Assembly (NCBI GenBank): GCA_900155495.1
Contig: FTLJ01000106.1
Location: 1 to 64,000, forward strand
Source of the DNA: Porogramme epimiltina
Taxonomy: Eukaryota; Basidiomycota; Agaricomycetes; Polyporales; Polyporaceae
Length of the DNA: 64,000 nucleotides
Reading direction: 5' to 3'
The notes under the pieces are model-generated. The model saw only the letters and a list, made by a program, of their open reading frames with translations, did no database searches and was not told the DNA's origin. This document shows, piece after piece, positions 59,634-64,000 of this stretch (its first letter is position 1; the number at the start of each line of letters is the position of its first letter). Both the position numbers and the translations under genes were made by a program.

Positions 59634-60881
59634 TCAGTCGCGCGTGTACGCGGGTGGGAGCACCCCGACGCCGGTGATCCGAAGGCCCGAGTCTATCGAC
59701 TGCTCTGGCCCGACGACGTGCCCGCCGTACGCGCTGCTCGACGCGAGGTCGTCACTTGTGTAGTCCGTGCGCGGCACGTCGCTGGCATACTGGGAGTTGG
59801 GCGCGACGCTTTCGAGGGGAGATGCGGAGAGCGAGGCGGTGGGGGTGAGGCCTGCGGAGGCAGGCGGGCTCCCCTGGGCTAGGAGGGGCCGCTTGGACGA
59901 GGGCCGGGGACCGGGATGAGGTGTCCATGAGCCGAATGGTTTGGGCTCGACATCTGGTGCTGATTAAGAGATTCGTGTCAGTGTCATGGAGCAGATAGGG
60001 AAGGGATAAACGTACGATATAAGATACTTTCTCGCTTTGGACGACGGCGGAGGAAGTAAACGAGGAGGGATACTGCCAGAACGAGAACCACAGCGCCCCC
60101 TACTGCACCTCCGACGACGGGTCCAATGGGAGTGTGTGAGCCTGAGTCGGTGGCGACGTCGGCTACGGCAGTCTGAGAGACGGCGGAAGATTGAGTCGGA
60201 GTAGTCTGGATGCTGGATCCCAAGGTGGGGGATGCGGTGGACAGACCAGAGGATGGCACTTCCGACGTTGTCGCCGCGGTGGACGTTGTGAAGCTAGAAT
60301 CTGAGGAAGATGAACTTGACGTATGGACGGGGGAGGACGTAGACAACGATGACGCTGGTGGGCTGGAAGGTGCTGAGGTAGGAGGAGCCGATGATGGCGG
60401 GGGTTGTGAGGTGGGCGGTGTAGCGTCGGAAGGGGTGAATTGGATGTAGTCGAGCCAATAGACGTTTGGTGCGGTCCCATTCACGTTCGTGATTTCCAGT
60501 ACGTGTTGTCCAGCGCTCATGGAATAGTCGAAATAGGTGACGTTCGCGATGAAAGTACCTGGCTTGACGATGGGCGCGGTATATGTCCCCACCACGTTGC
60601 CGTCGATGGCGTAGGTCGTCGTAGGCATACCGTGAACGTCTATGGACCCCAGAGGACCGAAGACCGCTACGTGGGTGCCTGATCGATCGAGGGTTCAGCG
60701 CAGGAAATACGAGGACAACATAAAGCTCACCTGTGAACGTGAACGTGGCCGTTAGGCCTGCCTCCGTCGCTCCGTGCTTCGTCCCGTCGACTACCCCACC
60801 TGTTGGAAATGCTTCCCAGCCCGGAGAGTACAAGATGCGTGAATCTGCGTCGTCCACGGTGACAGGGCTGGAGGAAGCCAT
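59634..60881 (-). CDS. single-pass membrane protein, copy 2, PPxY tail
   Basis: The ATG at 60881 begins MASSSPVTVDDADSRILYSP, then an intron after TFTFTG (about 60730-60672). The extracellular domain has VSTYAIDG-like MPTTTYAIDGNVVGTYTAPI, HVLEITNVNGTAPNVYWLDY, the pattern of a galactose-binding-like fold. A long Ser/Thr-rich stalk, likely O-glycosylated, precedes one membrane helix (VGGAVGGAVVLVLAVSLLVY then FLRRRPKR). After a last intron the cytosolic tail ends GLRITGVGVLPPAYTRD with TGA at 59634. No cleavable signal peptide follows this ATG. A hydrophobic run (PLLLSLLSFALSLGIPLLFI) lies in frame just upstream, so an earlier start at 61142 or a spliced leader is possible. The binding partner is unknown. 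Confidence 0.7.
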
Positions 60882-61832
60882 GATGGGGACAACGATAAAT
60901 AGAAGGGGTATGCCTAGTGAAAGAGCGAAGCTGAGTAGAGACAGTAAAAGAGGGTGGTATCCAACGGTGGATGCGCCTTGTATATGCCTTTGATTGCGAA
61001 AAGGCTGGCACCGAGCCAGGCTAGCTTCGAGAAACCGCTTAACACCGCCCTTGAGAGATGACAGATCCACCAACACCGGTCCTTGCCCGAGCTGAGTTCG
61101 CAAAAAAACGAATGACGTAAAGCCGCTCGACAGCGCCACCATCCGAGCCGACAGAGGATGCTGATTGAACGCTTGTATTCTGGCGGGCTTTTCCCTTGAG
61201 CCTGAGGGTTGTTATATCGGAGCGGGTTCCTCGACTCCAGGAAAGTCCTGTTTGCCGCCTTGTCAGTTATATCGCAGGGTGAAGCGCGGGTGCCTGCCGG
61301 AGATATCAGTGGAAGGATGTTGTGCTTGTACGCCTCTTACGTCTGTGTGGGATGATGGACTGAGGAGGCGTCGCGTTGGTAATGATCTTGTTTGACGGGA
61401 GTGCGCGGCAACAATCCACGGATAGAAGTGCTACAGGGGCCCTGTGGGAAGCCCGTCAGAGAGAATGGCGTGAGCGCTCAGGAACGTCGCGTCCAAGGTG
61501 CGATGATTGGCCGCAGGACAAGCGTATGCTACAAGTGGACGTCGATGGAGGGTATAATGCGGAGAAGGGTCTTCATCGGATGAAATTCATTAACCGGGAA
61601 GATCATTTGGCTCAGTTCACGTCGCGTGCGGTGGTCCCAAATCGGCCGCCGAGGGTCAATTGTTTGAAAACGCCGAGATGAATCAGGCACCGCCGAATTA
61701 CAACTGGAGGCGTAGATTTGGCTGATCAGGTCTCGACGTTCAACTGTGAGAGAACCACGTACAATGTACACTTACAAAAACACTAAAGGTATCTAGGAAC
61801 AGAGGTATCGACAAAGCACACAGGACGCCCCA
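60882..61832. other. intergenic region between membrane-protein copies 2 and 3
   Basis: About 950 bp; promoter or leader of copy 2 and 3' flank of copy 3. Short open frames at 61165-61681 (+) lack motifs. Confidence 0.4.
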
Positions 61833-62970
61833 CTAATGCTGCGTATATGGCGGAGGGAGAACGTTCTCTTCCACTATTCGGACACCCGAGTCCACTTGCT
61901 GCACCAGAGCAGGCGACGACCCATTTGCCCGAGCCAGCGGGCTTTTCGTCGACGAGCTAACACCGCGAGAGGCAGTTCGTGATCCTTGAGATGTAGATGT
62001 TCCAGATGAACCGGTCACCGGAGCCATGTTCCGCGAGCCGGACTGGGTCGGAGGATCACTCGAGCCAGACGCAGCGGCGACGGCGGGTGCGTTCTGTGGT
62101 CCGGGCGTGGGTGTGGGGGCGAGTGGTGGTGAGGGCTGTATAGAAGCATGACTGGGGCCGTCACCGCGCCATGCTGCGAATGGACGGATTTCTGTGCAGA
62201 GGTGATGTGTCAGTTGGAGATAAGGAGCATATATAGAGAACACAAACCATCGGTGGCAGTAGGCTGAGGATGTTCTTCTCGTCGCCGACGGCGGAACCAC
62301 CACACAAGTAGGCCCACGATGACGACGAGCGCCACACCCCCAACTATCCCTCCCGCAATGGCTCCGGCATTCGGTTTTGAATTAGACGAGGTTCCGCCTG
62401 TCTGGGTGGCTGCACTAGTCGTCGTTGTTGAGGCCTGGACAGAGGTTGTCGAGGACGGCGCGCTCGTCGTGCTCAATACAGACGTCGTCGGCGACGTGTC
62501 CGGAGACGGCGAAAAGCGGATGTAGTCGAGCCAATACACGTTCGGCGAGGTCCCGTTAAGGTTCGTGATCACGAGCGTGTGTTTTCCGGGTGTGAGAGTC
62601 GGGGAGGTGAAGAACGTCACGTTTAGCTGGAAGAAGCCCGGGTCGATTACGGGTGCGGTGTAGTTTGCGAGGACGGTGCCATCGATCGAGTAGGAGGTTG
62701 TGGGGACACCGTACACGTCCACCGAGCCCAGGGAACCGACGACCATCACGAGTGTTCCTGTACGCGCGAATGATGCCGCTCAGGATGGGGGAGAGGGGGT
62801 AAAGGGTAGGCAGACGTACCGGTGAACTCAAAGGTCGCAGTCATGCCTGCCTTGTCTGCGCCATGCTTCGTGCCATCGACCTCTGCTCCATTAGACACCG
62901 CCTGCCAGCCGGCGGAGTAGACAATGGTGGAGTTGAAGTCGTCGACGAGAGCTAATGAGTCCACGGACAT
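61833..62970 (-). CDS. single-pass membrane protein, copy 3, PPxY tail
   Basis: The ATG at 62970 begins MSVDSLALVDDFNSTIVYSA; an intron follows TATFEFTG (about 62819-62760). The domain continues LGSVDVYGVPTTSYSIDGTV and HTLVITNLNGTSPNVYWLDY. A Thr/Ser-rich stalk leads to one membrane helix (AGAIAGGIVGGVALVVIVGL then LVWWFRRRRREE). After a further intron the cytosolic tail is Pro/Ser-rich and ends SGVRIVEENVLPPPYTQH with TAG at 61833. Intron positions match copies 1 and 2. As in the other copies no clear signal peptide precedes the domain, so membrane insertion may rely on the helix itself (N-terminus outside). Confidence 0.75.
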
Positions 62971-63765
62971 GATCGGGGGGGTTCGTGGCTGGAGACCGGG
63001 GGGCGTTGTGGAGGTGGGCCAGAGGCGAGCACGTCACCAGACGCGGCCGAGCACTTTTTACTCGAGTGACCGGGCGGTGTCTTGGGAAGACGGCACTCAG
63101 CCGTCGGCCCCGACCTTCCCTATCTACTCGCGCACGCGAAGAGACATCGGGCGGGAGAGTGTTGTCCGCTAAGATTAACGCTAATCAATGAAGGAGGGGA
63201 TGATCTCTGACGAATAGCGCTTGATGGTGGATGGCATAGCTGCAGTACCGTCTCCTCGAGATTGATTGCCGTTTCATCATACGCTGGTGAGAGGGAGGGA
63301 TGGAGGCCAGGAAGGAGGGGGAGGGAAAGAAGGCTGTCCTGGGACTGGCTGGCGGCTGTCCTGACAGTGGCGCAAGGCGTGGGGTGCTCGTGGCTCGGTG
63401 CCTTGCGAGTGAAACGACTGATCCGCATTACCCGGGCCCGCATCGCCACGACCTGCCCTGGCTTCGACCGTCGACCGCGATCAGACTTACAGACGGACAT
63501 GCACAGGACGAGGCGAATATGGCCCTCCTTCCGCACGGGGATACGACGTCGAATACGGGATCGACGAAATTGAATGCGCCCCACTGAGATGCAGTGCGCG
63601 CGGGACGCCAGTGGATGCCCGCCTCCGAGTCCCGCGGACCGTCGGCGTTTACTTTATTGCTACAGAGGATGGAAGACTGCAGTACTACGGGGGGCCAAGT
63701 GAAGCACTGGCAACATCACCCCGACTCACACATCATGATTGCTTGTTTCCCCGTCGCCAGCGTCC
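62971..63765. other. intergenic region
   Basis: Promoter of membrane-protein copy 3 and 3' flank of the dehydrogenase gene. No gene recognised; both strands have only chance open frames. Confidence 0.4.
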
Positions 63766-64000
63766 TCACAGCCCGCCGAACGCGATGAGCTTCTCGTTCA
63801 TGTACTCCGAGATACCGTGCCCGCCCTCGCGCCCTGGACACGCCGCAGTCAGCTCACGCACAATATACATCCAGACAAGCGTCCCCAGCTGCTGCACTTA
63901 CCGAGCCCGCTCTCCTTGACGCCCCCGAACGGAATCGCCGCCTGGCTGATGAGGCCCGTGTTCGCGCCGACCATGCCGACCTCAAGCGCCTCCGCGACGC
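63766..64000 (-). CDS. succinate-semialdehyde dehydrogenase-type aldehyde dehydrogenase, 3' end (partial)
   Basis: The window ends inside this gene. Two exons are visible: 64000-63902 and 63833-63766, with a 68-nt intron. The first encodes [18 protein letters not shown] then [15 protein letters not shown], and the last [21 protein letters not shown] with TGA at 63766. The G-A-N-T-G and [15 protein letters not shown] pattern near the C-terminus is characteristic of NAD(P)-dependent succinate-semialdehyde dehydrogenases, the last step of GABA breakdown; other aldehyde dehydrogenases share part of it. The catalytic Cys and Glu lie outside the window. Confidence 0.85.

Noticed and set aside
61376..61681. 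101-codon plus-strand open frame between membrane-protein copies 2 and 3
   Set aside because: No motif, no splice-supported extension, antisense to the likely 3' flank of copy 3.

Overview
The window is nuclear DNA of a filamentous basidiomycete, most likely a wood-decaying agaricomycete (polypore type). The reasons are GC-rich coding sequence, many 50-70 nt GT-AG introns, two glyoxal oxidases side by side, and several families typical of agaricomycetes (F-box proteins, a DUF7704-like membrane protein, a STAND-like/EF-hand/ZZ protein). No bacterial, plasmid or viral features were seen, and no RNA gene could be supported.

Layout. 0-17.4 kb is ordinary single-copy sequence: an amino-acid permease (+), a methylpurine-DNA-glycosylase-like protein (-), two tandem glyoxal oxidases (+) with identical exon structure, a Lys/Ala-rich hypothetical protein (-), a GABA/choline-type permease (-) and a polysaccharide-deacetylase-family hydrolase (+). 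17.4-20.9 kb has no supportable gene.

20.9-53.7 kb is a tandem segmental duplication. The inferred ancestral unit reads: Ser/Pro-rich gene (+), DUF7704-like gene (+), zinc-finger F-box gene (+), variable middle, F-box/LRR-like gene (-), DDI1 3' end (-). Four units can be traced, starting near 20.9, 28.1, 39.45 and 47.3 kb. Where units meet (39.4 and 47.2 kb), a broken 3' end of DDI1 abuts a broken 5' end of the Ser/Pro-rich gene, as expected of a head-to-tail duplication with one breakpoint in each gene. The intact Ser/Pro-rich gene lies at the left edge and intact DDI1 at the right edge. Unit 2 carries a large STAND-like/EF-hand/ZZ gene in the middle; unit 3 carries a secreted protein gene. 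Some copies are intact (F-box at 24.9 and 48.2 kb; all three F-box/LRR genes; DUF7704 at 23.8 and 28.8 kb) and others are decayed.

53.6-64 kb: DDI1 (ubiquitin-like, retroviral-type aspartyl protease, UBA), a YIH1/IMPACT homologue, three tandem single-pass membrane proteins whose cytosolic tails end in a PPxY motif (the first has an in-frame TGA), and the 3' end of a succinate-semialdehyde dehydrogenase-type gene.

Functional threads: hydrogen peroxide production by the two oxidases; ubiquitin-linked functions (two F-box families, DDI1, PPxY tails that could recruit a Rsp5/Nedd4 ligase); amino-acid/GABA handling (two permeases, SSADH, and a YIH1 homologue that would act in amino-acid starvation signalling). 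Exon limits were read by eye from splice signals and reading frame. Those with exact numbers were checked base by base; those marked approximate were not.
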